A stretch of 64,000 bases of DNA from Ornithinimicrobium pratense (lineage in GTDB: Bacteria; Actinomycetota; Actinomycetes; Actinomycetales; Dermatophilaceae): NCBI RefSeq assembly GCF_008843165.1, contig NZ_CP044427.1:3162001-3226000 (forward strand). Direction: 5' to 3'. The notes under the pieces are model-generated. The model saw only the letters and a list, made by a program, of their open reading frames with translations. It was not told the DNA's origin and searched no databases. Position 1 is the first letter of the stretch. Every line of letters starts with the position of its first letter. The translations under genes were made by a program, and so were the position numbers. Of the stretch, positions 26,264-34,767 are shown one piece after another.

Positions 26264-28327
26264 GTGACGGGAGCAGCCGCCCCCACCCGCCTGGCCCACG
26301 TCCAGGCCCTGCGAGCCGTCGCGGTCGGCGGCGTTCTCATCTTTCACTTCTGGCCGCATGCCCTGCCGGGAGGCTTCCTCGGTGTCGACATCTTCTTCGT
26401 CATCTCCGGCTTCCTGATCACGGGCGGCATCGTCCGCCAGGTGGAACGGCGACAGTTTTCGTTCCGCCAGTTCTACATCCGCCGGATCCGTCGCCTGATC
26501 CCGGCCGCGGCCCTTGTGGCACTGGTCTCCGGGGTCGTCGCGTGGTTCGTCCAACCCATCAGCCTGTGGCTGGACACCTTCTCGGAACTGCTCGCGTCAA
26601 CCCTCTACGTACAGAACTGGTTCCTCGTCTACAAAGGCAACGACTACTTCGCAGGGTCTCCCTCGCTCGCCCAGCACTACTGGTCGTTGTCGGTGGAGGA
26701 GCAGTTCTACCTCATCTGGCCGGTCATCATCGTGCTGGCAGGCTGGATCGGACATCGGACTGGCGGTGTGCGCCGGGGGGTCATCGTGGCCCTGGGGGCG
26801 TTGACCCTTGCATCCTTCATCACTTCGGTCGTGGTGACTCCTCAAGACTGGCAGCTGTCCTTCTTCGCCACACACATCCGCGCGTGGGAGTTCGGCGTCG
26901 GCGCCCTGCTAGCCCTCGCCCCGACCCCCGAACGCCGGCCGTGGCACGCCGCTGTCGGCTGGGCTGGGCTGGTGGTTCTAGCTGTATGCCTCTACGTCTA
27001 TCGAGGCACCTGGCCCTTTCCTGGCTGGATCGGGGCGATCCCTGTCCTCGCGACGGCGCTATGCCTCTGGGGTGGTTTCGGACAAGGACGTCGCGCGCTC
27101 AGCCGGGTTGTTCTGTCCCCGCCGGTGCTCTGGGCAGGGGACATCTCCTACTCCTTGTACCTGTGGCACTGGCCCATCATCGTGCTCGCACCATGGGTGC
27201 TTGAGGGTGAAACCTCCCTGCCGGTCGATCTGGGCCTGGTCGTCCTGTGCTTCCTCTTGGCATGGGTGACCAAGACCCAGGTCGAGGACCGTTTCCGGGA
27301 GGGGGGCGTCGTGCTCGTGCGGGGCGTGGACCCGCTGCGCAGGCCGTCGATCGTCGTCGCTACGGTCCTGCCCCTGGTCGTTGTGGTGGGCTGTGTCCTG
27401 CAGCTGAGCACGATCACCGCGGCCTCCTCGCGGGCGGCAGCTCTGGAAGGCCAAGCCCTGGCCTCGGACCTCCCCTGCTACGGCGTCGAGGCTCTGGACG
27501 ACCCGAGTTGCGAGCCGCCGTTCGGTGACGAGCTCATTCCAGCTCTCAGCACGGCGTACGTCGATTTCACCCAGTCGCCCGAGAACAACGAGTGCATGCA
27601 GACCGTGACCGCGTCCACCGTCATCCGCTGCGTCTTCGGCGATCCGCATTCAGACACCACCGTGGCCCTGGTGGGCGACTCCCACGGCCTGGCCTGGTTG
27701 CCAGCGGCACAAGTCGCAGCGGAGGAACGCGGGTGGCGGCTCCTGACCTATCTGCGTGGGGCTTGTCCGGTGAGTGCTGCCGTGACGAAGCGCTACGTAC
27801 CCGGGGAGCAAGAGTTGTGTGACGCCTGGTCGCGGGACGTCATCGAGGAGGTTGTGACTGATCCTGAGGTCGATCTGGTCATGACGGCGGCGTTGAACAC
27901 GATCACCTGGGTCCCCACCGAGGGCCGCTCCCCCTACGAGACGGGCGTCGAGGGTTACGCCCAGGCATGGAACCGGTGGGCTGAGGCCGGCAAGCGAGTG
28001 CTGGTGATGGAAGAGACACCGCTGCCCCGTGACGACGTCTTGGAATGCCTGTCCCAGCAGCCGGCCCGGGCGTGCGCCCAGCCGGAGTCGCAGGTGGATC
28101 AGCCCGGTCCCAGCCCCCTGCACGCGGCAGTGGACCGTCTCCGGGCCGACGGTCAACCCGTCGATCTGATGCCGGTCCGTGATCTGTTCTGCGCCGACGA
28201 CGCCTGCCCTGCCGTGGTGGGGAATATCGTGGTGTACGTCGACGGAGACCACGTCTCACAGCCCTATATGCGCACCCTGGGCCCCCGCGTCGGCGAGGCC
28301 TGGGACGCGCTGGTCAACGCCGGCTGA
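26264..28327 (+). CDS. OafA-type membrane acyltransferase with SGNH domain
   Basis: The protein has about 687 residues. The N-terminal acyltransferase-3 domain has about ten helices and begins AHVQALRAVAVGGVLIFHFW. The catalytic-type FFVISGFLITGG and the RIRRL block are present. The C-terminal about 210 residues form an SGNH domain with VALVGDSHGLAWLPA (Ser of GDS). Such proteins transfer acetyl groups through the membrane onto surface polysaccharide. GTG at 26264 with GGAGGG upstream is chosen over GTG at 26246. It overlaps the convergent membrane-protein gene by 64 nt. Confidence 0.9.
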   Translation: MTGAAAPTRLAHVQALRAVAVGGVLIFHFWPHALPGGFLGVDIFFVISGFLITGGIVRQVERRQFSFRQFYIRRIRRLIPAAALVALVSGVVAWFVQPISLWLDTFSELLASTLYVQNWFLVYKGNDYFAGSPSLAQHYWSLSVEEQFYLIWPVIIVLAGWIGHRTGGVRRGVIVALGALTLASFITSVVVTPQDWQLSFFATHIRAWEFGVGALLALAPTPERRPWHAAVGWAGLVVLAVCLYVYRGTWPFPGWIGAIPVLATALCLWGGFGQGRRALSRVVLSPPVLWAGDISYSLYLWHWPIIVLAPWVLEGETSLPVDLGLVVLCFLLAWVTKTQVEDRFREGGVVLVRGVDPLRRPSIVVATVLPLVVVVGCVLQLSTITAASSRAAALEGQALASDLPCYGVEALDDPSCEPPFGDELIPALSTAYVDFTQSPENNECMQTVTASTVIRCVFGDPHSDTTVALVGDSHGLAWLPAAQVAAEERGWRLLTYLRGACPVSAAVTKRYVPGEQELCDAWSRDVIEEVVTDPEVDLVMTAALNTITWVPTEGRSPYETGVEGYAQAWNRWAEAGKRVLVMEETPLPRDDVLECLSQQPARACAQPESQVDQPGPSPLHAAVDRLRADGQPVDLMPVRDLFCADDACPAVVGNIVVYVDGDHVSQPYMRTLGPRVGEAWDALVNAG

Positions 28328-29031
28328 CGGGCGCAAGCACCCCGCAGCCATACCTCCACCATGAAGAGCAGGAATCCTGCCCCGAGGAGCAGTTCTACCG
28401 GTTCCTGGAACCGCGGGGGGCCTTCCCCGAGTGCGACCCCGGCCACGCCCGCAGCTGGCACCCCGTAGTCGACGTAGAGGTAGTAGACGAGGGCCGGCAG
28501 GAACCACCACAGCAGGTCCTTGGAGGGGGCGTAGGCGTAGCCGGGCTGCAACCACGCCACACGGGACACGACCCACCGACCCACGCCGACCCCCCACACA
28601 CCGATCACAATGTACAGACCGTGCAGCGCGTAGCGGTCCAGCAGGTTGTGCAGGTTCGCCTCGTCCTGAAGGTTGGCTTCCACCAGCGCGGAGGGACCCT
28701 CGAAACCCAGCACGCGCTGACCCCAGCTGACCTCCTCCCCCGCGATGACGAGGAACCCTAGGCAGAGCACCACGTAAGCGATGGCCGTCAACCGCCGCCC
28801 CCGCCTCCACCACCTCGGTACCAATACGGCAGCGACCGCAGCAGCCGCCAGGTAGCAGACCACCGTCATCCATTCCACGAGGCTGTCCTCGGCGGTCCCC
28901 CACAGGTAACCGCTCGGATAGACGACCCAGAGCAGATAGATGCCGACCATGGACACCAGCGGAACGACCATGAGCAGAGCCCGAAAGACATCTGGGAAAC
29001 GTCGCCAAGGTGAATGAGGGGTGAACGCCAT
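28264..29031 (-). CDS. Multi-pass membrane protein of unknown function
   Basis: The protein has about 255 residues and six or so hydrophobic segments (LLMVVPLVSMVGIYLLWVV; VVCYLAAAAVAAVLV; AYVVLCLGFLVIA; LYIVIGVWGVGV; FLPALVYYLYVDY; LLLGAGFLLFMVEVWL). Conserved-looking acidic/aromatic blocks EEVSWGQRVLGFE and DEANLHNLLDRYALH separate helices and might be functional. No family is recognised. ATG at 29031 is preferred because TAGGAT lies 5 nt upstream, consistent with a leaderless transcript. Its final 64 nt lie opposite the end of the acyltransferase gene. Confidence 0.7.
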   Translation of the reverse strand: MAFTPHSPWRRFPDVFRALLMVVPLVSMVGIYLLWVVYPSGYLWGTAEDSLVEWMTVVCYLAAAAVAAVLVPRWWRRGRRLTAIAYVVLCLGFLVIAGEEVSWGQRVLGFEGPSALVEANLQDEANLHNLLDRYALHGLYIVIGVWGVGVGRWVVSRVAWLQPGYAYAPSKDLLWWFLPALVYYLYVDYGVPAAGVAGVALGEGPPRFQEPVELLLGAGFLLFMVEVWLRGACARQPALTSASQASPTRGPRVRI

Positions 29032-29036
29032 ACGCG

Positions 29037-29042
29037 ATCCTA
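29037..29042 (-). promoter_or_regulatory. Probable -10 element of a leaderless transcript
   Basis: TAGGAT on the minus strand (TANNNT) ends 5 nt before the ATG at 29031. This is the distance expected if transcription begins at the start codon. No -35 box is convincing. Confidence 0.45.
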
Positions 29043-29106
29043 GCGAACGGTGTGGAGGTAACCTATTCTTGCCCTCGTGCGACATGGATGTCGTAGCATG
29101 CACGGC

Positions 29107-29196
29107 ATGACCACGTCAGCCGGTCACATTGCCGAACGGTTGCGGGCACGCGGGGGGTTCCTCCGTGGCGCCCTGGTCAGTCGCGGCAGGCCGTGA
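29107..29196 (+). CDS. Small 29-codon open frame ahead of the glycosyltransferase
   Basis: The sequence is MTTSAGHIAERLRARGGFLR and nine further residues. The stop overlaps the ATG at 29196 of the following glycosyltransferase (TGATG). The composition is basic, with no membrane helix or known motif. It could be a translational-coupling leader or a remnant of a longer protein. There is no independent support that it is expressed. Confidence 0.3.
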   Translation: MTTSAGHIAERLRARGGFLRGALVSRGRP

Positions 29197-30125
29197 TGGG
29201 CGGGGTCTTTCTCATCGCCTCACCCGGTGGACATATTGACGAGCTCTACGACCTGACGTCACGGCTGGTAGACAGTACGACAAGGCGCCTCTGGATCACC
29301 GCGCGAACGCCGCAGACCGCGCAGTTGCTCACGACCGAACTGACCGAGTGGGTGCCGCCGATCGCCTCGCGTCAGGGCCATCGAGCTCTCGCGCAGTTGC
29401 CGTACGCGATGCAGCTGATCCACCGGTACCGCCCTAGCCTGGTCATCTCGACGGGCGCCGCCCTGGCGGTTCCTCACCTCGTGGCCTCCAGAACGTTGGG
29501 GGTGCCGACGCACTACATTGAGAGCGCCACACGACTGGAGGGCCCTTCCGTCACCGGTCGAATGATGGAGAATCTGCCGGGAGTGCGGCGGCACCACCAG
29601 GGGTTCCGGGTGCCTCGGCAGGGCTGGAGCCATCTCGGCAGCGTCTTCGACGCCTACCGTCCCGGTCCTAGAGTCTCTCGAGAGCTGCGCCGGGTCGTGG
29701 TGATCGTTGGAACGGAGCGATACCCATTCTCTCGGGCACTGGAAAGTGTGGCTCGGGCCCTGCCCGGCGACGTGGAGGTGCTCTATCAGGTAGGTCACAC
29801 CCCACCTCCCGATTCGTCCGCCTCGTATCAGAAGTGGCTGCCGCTGGACGAATTGCTCAGGGCGATGGAGCGTGCCGACGTCGTGGTCACCCATGCTGGG
29901 GTGGGATCCGTGCTCACGGCGTTGCGGCTGGCCAAGCACCCGCTGGTGATCCCCCGGCTGCCCCAACTTGGGGAGCACGTCGACAACCACCAGTCGCAGC
30001 TGGCCCGGATGCTCGAAGCCAAGGGACTGGTCACGGTCGCCTGGCGGGACTCCGACCTACTGCCCATGCTCACCGACGCGGCGCAGCGCTCGACCATCAG
30101 ATGGGGCACCCAAGTCAACCTGTGA
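29193..30125 (+). CDS. Second Alg14-Alg13-type fused glycosyltransferase
   Basis: The protein has 310 residues. GVFLIASPGGHIDELYDL and HYIESATRLEGPSVTGRMME mark the Alg14-like half. RRVVVIVGTERYPFSRAL and DVVVTHAGVGSVLTALRLAK with EHVDNHQSQLARML mark the Alg13-like half. It shares the architecture of the enzyme at 12992 but differs in the junction region. GTG at 29193 and ATG at 29196 are adjacent candidate starts. It closes the polysaccharide block; the next gene is convergent, 71 nt away. Confidence 0.86.
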   Translation: MMGGVFLIASPGGHIDELYDLTSRLVDSTTRRLWITARTPQTAQLLTTELTEWVPPIASRQGHRALAQLPYAMQLIHRYRPSLVISTGAALAVPHLVASRTLGVPTHYIESATRLEGPSVTGRMMENLPGVRRHHQGFRVPRQGWSHLGSVFDAYRPGPRVSRELRRVVVIVGTERYPFSRALESVARALPGDVEVLYQVGHTPPPDSSASYQKWLPLDELLRAMERADVVVTHAGVGSVLTALRLAKHPLVIPRLPQLGEHVDNHQSQLARMLEAKGLVTVAWRDSDLLPMLTDAAQRSTIRWGTQVNL

Positions 30126-30196
30126 GCGTGGTGCTCGTGCTGGGGGGTAGGTCGCCGGACCTCCGGTGCCCGCCGGGGGGGTGCCGGTGGACTCGC

Positions 30197-32209
30197 TCAG
30201 TGCTGCCCCGCCTGCTCCACCTCGGCGGCCCACCGCACGTAGCGGTCCAGGACGGCGCTGCAGACCTGGTCGTGGTCGTAGGCCATGAGGTCATAGCCGC
30301 CGGTGGGCAGTTCGACGTGCAGGACCGTGGTCTGGTCGCTGGACTCCCGGACCAGGGCGCCGAAGCTCGGGGCCGGCTGCAGACGCACCCGGACGGCGTA
30401 GCGGAACTGTGCACCTTCGTGGTCGACGACGAGCTCGGCGGTGCGCCGCACCTCCCCGGACGCTTGCAGCTCGTCCACACGCACCTGGGCGTCCACCTCC
30501 TGCGCGGCCAGCTCGGCCCGGAGGGCCTCAAGCGCCGGCAGCACGACGTCCTCCAGGTGCTCGTTGGCCTGCTGGACCGTGACGGTGCCGGTGGCCCGCG
30601 CCAGGCGGCGGCGCCACAGCTGCGGTGACGGGACCGCGGTCAGCTGCGCGGGAAGGGCCGGAGGGGCGGCCTGGGTGCGCACCCGGTCCTGCGCCAGCGC
30701 CGGGGGCAGGCCGACCATCACCGCGATCATCACGAAGGCGAAGGGCAGACCCATGATGATCGTGGCGTTCTGCAGGGCCGGGATGCCGTCGATGACGAGC
30801 ATGCCTGCGGTGAGCAGGCCGGTGGCGCCAGCCCAGACCACGCGTAGCCACGGCCGCGCGTCGACGTCGCCACCGGGCAGGTCGGAGGACAGGTTGGCCA
30901 TGACCAGCGCGCCGGAGTCGGCCGAGGTGACGTAGAAGAGCAGCCCGACCACGGTGGCCAGCCCGACGAGGAAGAACGCGGCGGGATGCTGCTGCAGCAG
31001 GGTGTAGAAGCCCTGCTCGGGCAGCTCGACGGCCAGCTCGCCGAACGCCGCGTCGCCCTGGCGGATCCGCGCCACCGCGCTGTTGCCGAAGATGCTGATC
31101 CACATCACGATGTAGCTGAACGGGATAGTGAGCGTCCCCAGGACGAACTGCCCGATGGTGCGGCCCTTGGAGATGCGGGCCAGGAAGAGGCCCACGAAGC
31201 TGGCCCAGGCGATCCACCAGGCCCAGAAGAAGAGCGTCCAGCTCGCCATCCACTCACCCGGGTAGTCGTAGGCCATCGTGTCCATCGTCATCCCGGGAAA
31301 CATCGAGACGAAGTCGCCGACGTTCATGACGATCGCCCGCAGCAGGAACGCCGTCTCGCCGGTGACCAGCACCCATACGGCCAGGAAGACCGCAAGCAAC
31401 ACGTTGAGCTGGGACAGGATCCGGATGCCGCGGTCGATGCCGGTGATGGCCGAGACGGTGGCGGCGGCCACCGCGAGCAGGATGAGCAGGGTTTGGGCGG
31501 TCAGGCCCTGCGGGACGCCGAACATGATGTCGAGACCGACGTTGAGCATGACCACCCCGATGCCCAGGGTGGTGGCGACTCCGAAGATGGTGCCGAGCAC
31601 GGTGGCGATGTCGACGGCGTCACCGACCGGGCCGTTGATGCGCCTGCCGAGGAGTGGGTAGAGCAGGGAGCGGACCGCCAGGGGCAGCCCCAGCCGGTGC
31701 ACGTAGAAGCCGAGCGCCAGGCCCATGAGGGCATACATGCCCCACCCGGTGATCCCGTAGTGGAAGAGCGCCCACACCGAGGACTGCCGAGCCGCCTCGA
31801 CCGTCTCCGCCTCGCCCTGGGGCGGGAAAAGGTACTGGCTGGCCGGCTCGGCGACGGCGAAGAACATCAGGTCGGTCCCGATGCCGGCCGCGAAGAGCAT
31901 CGCCGACCAGGCGAAGGTGGAAAACTGCGGCCGGTCGGTGTCCTTGCCCATCCGCACCCCGCGGTAGCGCACCCCGATGATGAGGACGAAGAGCAGGATC
32001 GCGGTGGCCAGCGCGATGTAGAACCACCCGAACCAGGTCGACGTCCAGCCGACAATCTCGCCCAGGACGGTCGCGGACTGCTCGGGCGCGACCAGCGCCC
32101 AGACCGCGACCACCAGGATGAAGGCCATCGAGACGACCAGAACGGTCCACTTGGTGCGCGCCCGATCGGGCGCCTTCATCTCCGGCGGCGGCGCAGCGAT
32201 GTTGCGCAC
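30197..32209 (-). CDS. betT: BCCT-family choline/betaine transporter (BetT-like)
   Basis: The protein has 670 residues and 12 hydrophobic helices. AGIGTDLMFFAVAEPASQYL and SSVWALFHYGITGWGMYALM are BCCT blocks, with the aromatic Trp/Tyr substrate box region further on (ESWTLFFWAWW-like sequence: WTLFFWAWWIAWASFVG). A C-terminal cytoplasmic domain of about 165 residues is typical of BetT rather than of shorter betaine carriers, and serves osmosensing in that family. It imports choline or a related quaternary amine with Na+ or H+. A GTG start 3 nt after the ATP-grasp gene stop is used, so the two are co-transcribed. An internal ATG 10 codons downstream is possible. Confidence 0.9.
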   Translation of the reverse strand: MRNIAAPPPEMKAPDRARTKWTVLVVSMAFILVVAVWALVAPEQSATVLGEIVGWTSTWFGWFYIALATAILLFVLIIGVRYRGVRMGKDTDRPQFSTFAWSAMLFAAGIGTDLMFFAVAEPASQYLFPPQGEAETVEAARQSSVWALFHYGITGWGMYALMGLALGFYVHRLGLPLAVRSLLYPLLGRRINGPVGDAVDIATVLGTIFGVATTLGIGVVMLNVGLDIMFGVPQGLTAQTLLILLAVAAATVSAITGIDRGIRILSQLNVLLAVFLAVWVLVTGETAFLLRAIVMNVGDFVSMFPGMTMDTMAYDYPGEWMASWTLFFWAWWIAWASFVGLFLARISKGRTIGQFVLGTLTIPFSYIVMWISIFGNSAVARIRQGDAAFGELAVELPEQGFYTLLQQHPAAFFLVGLATVVGLLFYVTSADSGALVMANLSSDLPGGDVDARPWLRVVWAGATGLLTAGMLVIDGIPALQNATIIMGLPFAFVMIAVMVGLPPALAQDRVRTQAAPPALPAQLTAVPSPQLWRRRLARATGTVTVQQANEHLEDVVLPALEALRAELAAQEVDAQVRVDELQASGEVRRTAELVVDHEGAQFRYAVRVRLQPAPSFGALVRESSDQTTVLHVELPTGGYDLMAYDHDQVCSAVLDRYVRWAAEVEQAGQH

Positions 32210-32212
32210 CGC

Positions 32213-33472
32213 CTAGCGCTGAGACGCCGACAGGCTCCGCTGGTCGCTCACCCACAGGTCGAGCAGGCCGCCGAAGTGGGCCATGAACTTCTCCTGCTCG
32301 TGCTGGGGGTAGGTCGCCCGGACCGTGTCCTCGAGCAGCTGGGTGAAGGCCGGGGAGTCGACCCACTCCAGCACCCGCTCCGGCAGGTGCGGCAGGTGGG
32401 TCTCACACCACTCCCAGTAGCGGTCGGTCTCGAACTCCTGGTCTGCCAGCTGGCGGTAGGCCTGCATCTTCTCCAGGTAGGTGCGGTCGGGGTCGTCGGC
32501 GATGTCGAAGTAGGCGCGGGGGTCGCGCACGCCGATCTTGGGGCGGCGACCGGTCACCAGGCAGTAGGCCGACCAGCGCACCAGCGCGGTGATCGCCCAG
32601 GGGAAGTAGTAGTGCAGCGAGGTGACCGCCACGTCGGGGCAGGCGTTGGCGTAGTCGATCGGGTGCACCTCGTCGCCGGCGACCAGCATCTCGGCGGAGT
32701 TGAACTCCCAGCCGAAGAAGGAATTGACCACCTTGCTCACCGTCTCGGCCTCCCAGCCGGCCTGCGGGGAGAGGAAGTCGTGGGTGACGGCATACCGGTT
32801 GTGCATGGGCTGCTCGGGGCGGAAGTCCATCACCATCGTCTCCGGGCCGATCGTCAACGCCCGGGCGAAGTGCTCGTAGTCGACGGTCGCCTGCAGGTGC
32901 ATGAGCATGTTGCCGGACTCGTCGTAGGCACGGTGCAGCGTCTCCACGTCGGGCACGCGGGACACCCCACGCCAGCCGCCGCCGTCGAAGGGCTTCATGA
33001 AGAGTGGGTAGCCCACCTGCTCGGCGATCGCCTCAAGGTCGAAGGGGTCGTTGTAGCGGGCCGCGGTGTAGGCCCAGCGGGTGTTGTCGACCGGGTTCTT
33101 GTAGGGCACCAGGACGGTCTTGGGGATCTTCATGCCCAGCCGCAGCATCGCCACATACGCGCTGTGCTTCTCCATCGCCTGGAAGGTGAAGGGGCTGTTG
33201 AGCAGGTAGGTGTCGTTCATCAGCGACGCCTTCTTCAGCCACTCGCGCGGGTGGTAGTACCAGTACGCCAGCCGGTCGATGACCAGTCGGTAGCGCACCG
33301 GGTCGGTCAGGTCGAAGGGGTGGATCCGCACCCGCTCGGAGGTGAAAGTGTGGGTCGTGCCCTTGACGTCCAGCGGCCCCACAAGCGACAGAATCGACTC
33401 GAACGCCCGTGGCCAGTCCTCCTCTGCACCCAGCAGCAGACCGATCAGGTGAGTCCTCACGTCGTTGGCCAT
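32213..33472 (-). CDS. ATP-grasp-like protein of unknown function
   Basis: The protein has 419 residues. PLFMKPFDGGGWRGV resembles the ATP-binding lysine and Gly-rich loop of ATP-grasp ligases. DYEHFARALTIGPETMVMDF and LVAGDEVHPIDYANACPDV look like the later ATP/Mg blocks, with DxxNxxPD-like residues. The N-terminal about 90 residues are probably a pre-ATP-grasp domain. It likely couples a carboxylate to an amine, but the substrate is unknown. It is co-directional with betT and divergent from the esterase. A decayed second copy lies at 5.0-5.4 kb, next to wecC. The ATG start sits 111 nt from the next candidate gene. Confidence 0.72.
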   Translation of the reverse strand: MANDVRTHLIGLLLGAEEDWPRAFESILSLVGPLDVKGTTHTFTSERVRIHPFDLTDPVRYRLVIDRLAYWYYHPREWLKKASLMNDTYLLNSPFTFQAMEKHSAYVAMLRLGMKIPKTVLVPYKNPVDNTRWAYTAARYNDPFDLEAIAEQVGYPLFMKPFDGGGWRGVSRVPDVETLHRAYDESGNMLMHLQATVDYEHFARALTIGPETMVMDFRPEQPMHNRYAVTHDFLSPQAGWEAETVSKVVNSFFGWEFNSAEMLVAGDEVHPIDYANACPDVAVTSLHYYFPWAITALVRWSAYCLVTGRRPKIGVRDPRAYFDIADDPDRTYLEKMQAYRQLADQEFETDRYWEWCETHLPHLPERVLEWVDSPAFTQLLEDTVRATYPQHEQEKFMAHFGGLLDLWVSDQRSLSASQR

Positions 33473-33515
33473 GTCGGAACGTTAGCGGGTGACGCAGTCG
33501 GGCACCACAAGGATC

Positions 33516-33539
33516 GGACTGTTACCGTGTATACAGTCC
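33516..33539. promoter_or_regulatory. Inverted repeat upstream of the ATP-grasp gene
   Basis: GGACTGT (33516-33522) and ACAGTCC (33533-33539) are perfect 7-nt arms around a 10-nt spacer that includes GTGTAT. The element sits 44 nt upstream of the minus-strand start and before the small plus-strand gene, a typical operator position in a divergent region. Confidence 0.45.
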
Positions 33540-33582
33540 CCCTCGTCACACCGGCGCGGCTGTGTCCCCTTACCTGTAGCGA

Positions 33583-33789
33583 GTGTGCTGTTACGTGTTC
33601 TCCGGTCTTGACCAGACAGCTTTGCTGTGGATCATCCTCGGCCTCCTCGTCGTCCTCGCGGGCGTGGGGCTGGCCATATCGATGTCCTCAAGTCGGGACG
33701 TCCTAAGAGGAATACCGCTGGTGCTCGACGGGGCCGAGGAAGAGCAGGACGACGAGGACGACGACGAGAGCGGAACGCGCGCGGGCTGA
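33583..33789 (+). CDS. Small single-pass membrane protein
   Basis: The protein has 68 residues (GTG at 33583, or 64 from GTG at 33595). One hydrophobic helix (LLWIILGLLVVLAGVGLAISM) is followed by a strongly acidic tail (EEEQDDEDDDESGT). A nested GC-rich hairpin begins at its stop codon, which supports a real transcription unit. No family is recognised. It lies between the ATP-grasp gene (divergent) and the esterase. Confidence 0.5.
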   Translation: MCCYVFSGLDQTALLWIILGLLVVLAGVGLAISMSSSRDVLRGIPLVLDGAEEEQDDEDDDESGTRAG

Positions 33790-33813
33790 ACCCTGCCTAT
33801 GGCAGGCTAGCCC
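33783..33813 (+). terminator. Nested hairpin after the small membrane protein
   Basis: GGGCT (33783-33787) pairs with AGCCC (33809-33813). Inside it, CCTGCC (33792-33797) pairs with GGCAGG (33801-33806) around TAT. The stop codon lies at the base. There is no T-run, as is common in high-GC genomes. It could instead act in the leader of the esterase gene. Confidence 0.5.
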
Positions 33814-33849
33814 CCACTGACCGGAGCCCACCCGATCAAGGAGGACGGT

Positions 33850-34593
33850 ATGGAGCGCGTGCAGGTCGACCTGGACATCGAGGGCACAGGCCGGGGCACC
33901 GTGATCCAGTACGGGCACTGGGGACGTCCGGTGCTGGTCTTCCCCTCTGAGGCAGGCCGCGCCTGGGACTTTGAGAACAACGGCATGATCGAGCCGATCC
34001 GATCCCTCATCGACGGTGGTCAGGTCAAGGTCTACTGCGTTGACGCAATCGACCACCTCACCTGGAGCTGCAACGCCCTGCCAACCGAGGAGAGGGCCCG
34101 CCGGCACCAGACCTACGAGCGCTGGCTCCTGCAGACGGTCGTGCCGCGCATCGACGCGGACTCGCCGGGTCATCGCGGGATCGTCACGGTCGGCGCCAGC
34201 ATGGGCGGCTATCACGCCGTCCACCTGGGCCTGAAGCGTCCCGACGTGTTCCCGGTGGCGATCAGCCTCTCGGCCAACTTCGACCCGACCAGCTGGCACG
34301 GGTGGGGCGAGTTCGGTGAGGCGACCTACTTCGCCAACCCCACGGCCTACGTGGCCGGGATGGACGGGGAGCACCTGGCCTGGGTGCGCGCCCACGCCAA
34401 CATCCTGCTCGTCGTGGGCCAGGGCCCGTTCGAGGTGCAGCCGACCCAGTCGCTGCCCGGCGCACACCGGATGGCGCACATCCTGGCCGAGAAGGGCATC
34501 CCCCACGAACTGGACGTCTGGGGCTTCGACAGTGCCCACGACTGGCCCTGGTGGCGCAAGCAGCTGGCGCACCACCTGCCGCGCTTCTGCTGA
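33850..34593 (+). CDS. Esterase-family alpha/beta hydrolase
   Basis: The protein has 247 residues. The nucleophile elbow GASMGGYHAVHL (G-x-S-x-G) is in the centre, and the late acid/His region contains ELDVWGFDSAHDWPWWRKQL. RPVLVFPSEAGRAWDFENNG is near the start. This resembles the putative esterase (EsD-like) family that hydrolyses acyl or feruloyl esters or small thioesters. An AAGGAGGAC ribosome site lies 5-6 nt before the ATG. It is divergent from the ATP-grasp/betT pair, which suggests a shared pathway, but the substrate is unknown. Confidence 0.8.
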   Translation: MERVQVDLDIEGTGRGTVIQYGHWGRPVLVFPSEAGRAWDFENNGMIEPIRSLIDGGQVKVYCVDAIDHLTWSCNALPTEERARRHQTYERWLLQTVVPRIDADSPGHRGIVTVGASMGGYHAVHLGLKRPDVFPVAISLSANFDPTSWHGWGEFGEATYFANPTAYVAGMDGEHLAWVRAHANILLVVGQGPFEVQPTQSLPGAHRMAHILAEKGIPHELDVWGFDSAHDWPWWRKQLAHHLPRFC

Positions 34594-34602
34594 CGGGTCC
34601 TG

Positions 34603-34638
34603 GCCCCAGGTGAGGGTGCTATCGCGTCCGCCTGGGGC
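34603..34638 (+). terminator. Hairpin downstream of the esterase gene
   Basis: GCCCCAGG (34603-34610) pairs with CCTGGGGC (34631-34638) across a 20-nt loop, 10 nt after the esterase stop. There is no T-run. A factor-independent terminator is plausible but not proven. Confidence 0.45.
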
Positions 34639-34663
34639 TGTAGGTCACGAATCAGTAACGGGC

Positions 34664-34704
34664 AGGTAAAGAGCGTGCATCGGTGCTCCTGGCGCAAGGT
34701 AAAG
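34664..34704. repeat. Direct AGGTAAAG repeats, 33 nt apart
   Basis: AGGTAAAG occurs at 34664-34671 and 34697-34704, each followed 2-4 nt later by a TGCA or CTGCA element. A spacing of 33 nt is three helical turns, so a dimer could bind one face. The same core occurs at 42948-42955 before the winged-helix gene. Confidence 0.4.
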
Positions 34705-34751
34705 GCCTGCACCGGGTGTCGAAGGGCTTCCCGCTACATACCTCGCAAAAA

Positions 34752-34767
34752 TCATCCTGCAGGATGA
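34752..34767. promoter_or_regulatory. Perfect 16-bp palindrome upstream of the two-component system
   Basis: TCATCCTGCAGGATGA is its own reverse complement. It is preceded by CCTCGCA (34741-34747). The composite CCTCGCA-N3-ATCATCCTGC reappears with N4 at 37275-37295 between the response regulator and the dapB-like gene. It is a candidate binding site for a dimeric regulator. Confidence 0.5.

Noticed and set aside
30986..33706. 906-codon plus-strand frame opposite betT and the ATP-grasp gene
   Set aside because: It is rich in Gly/Arg/His/Asp, shows no domain, and is the antisense shadow of two genes with clear motifs on the minus strand.
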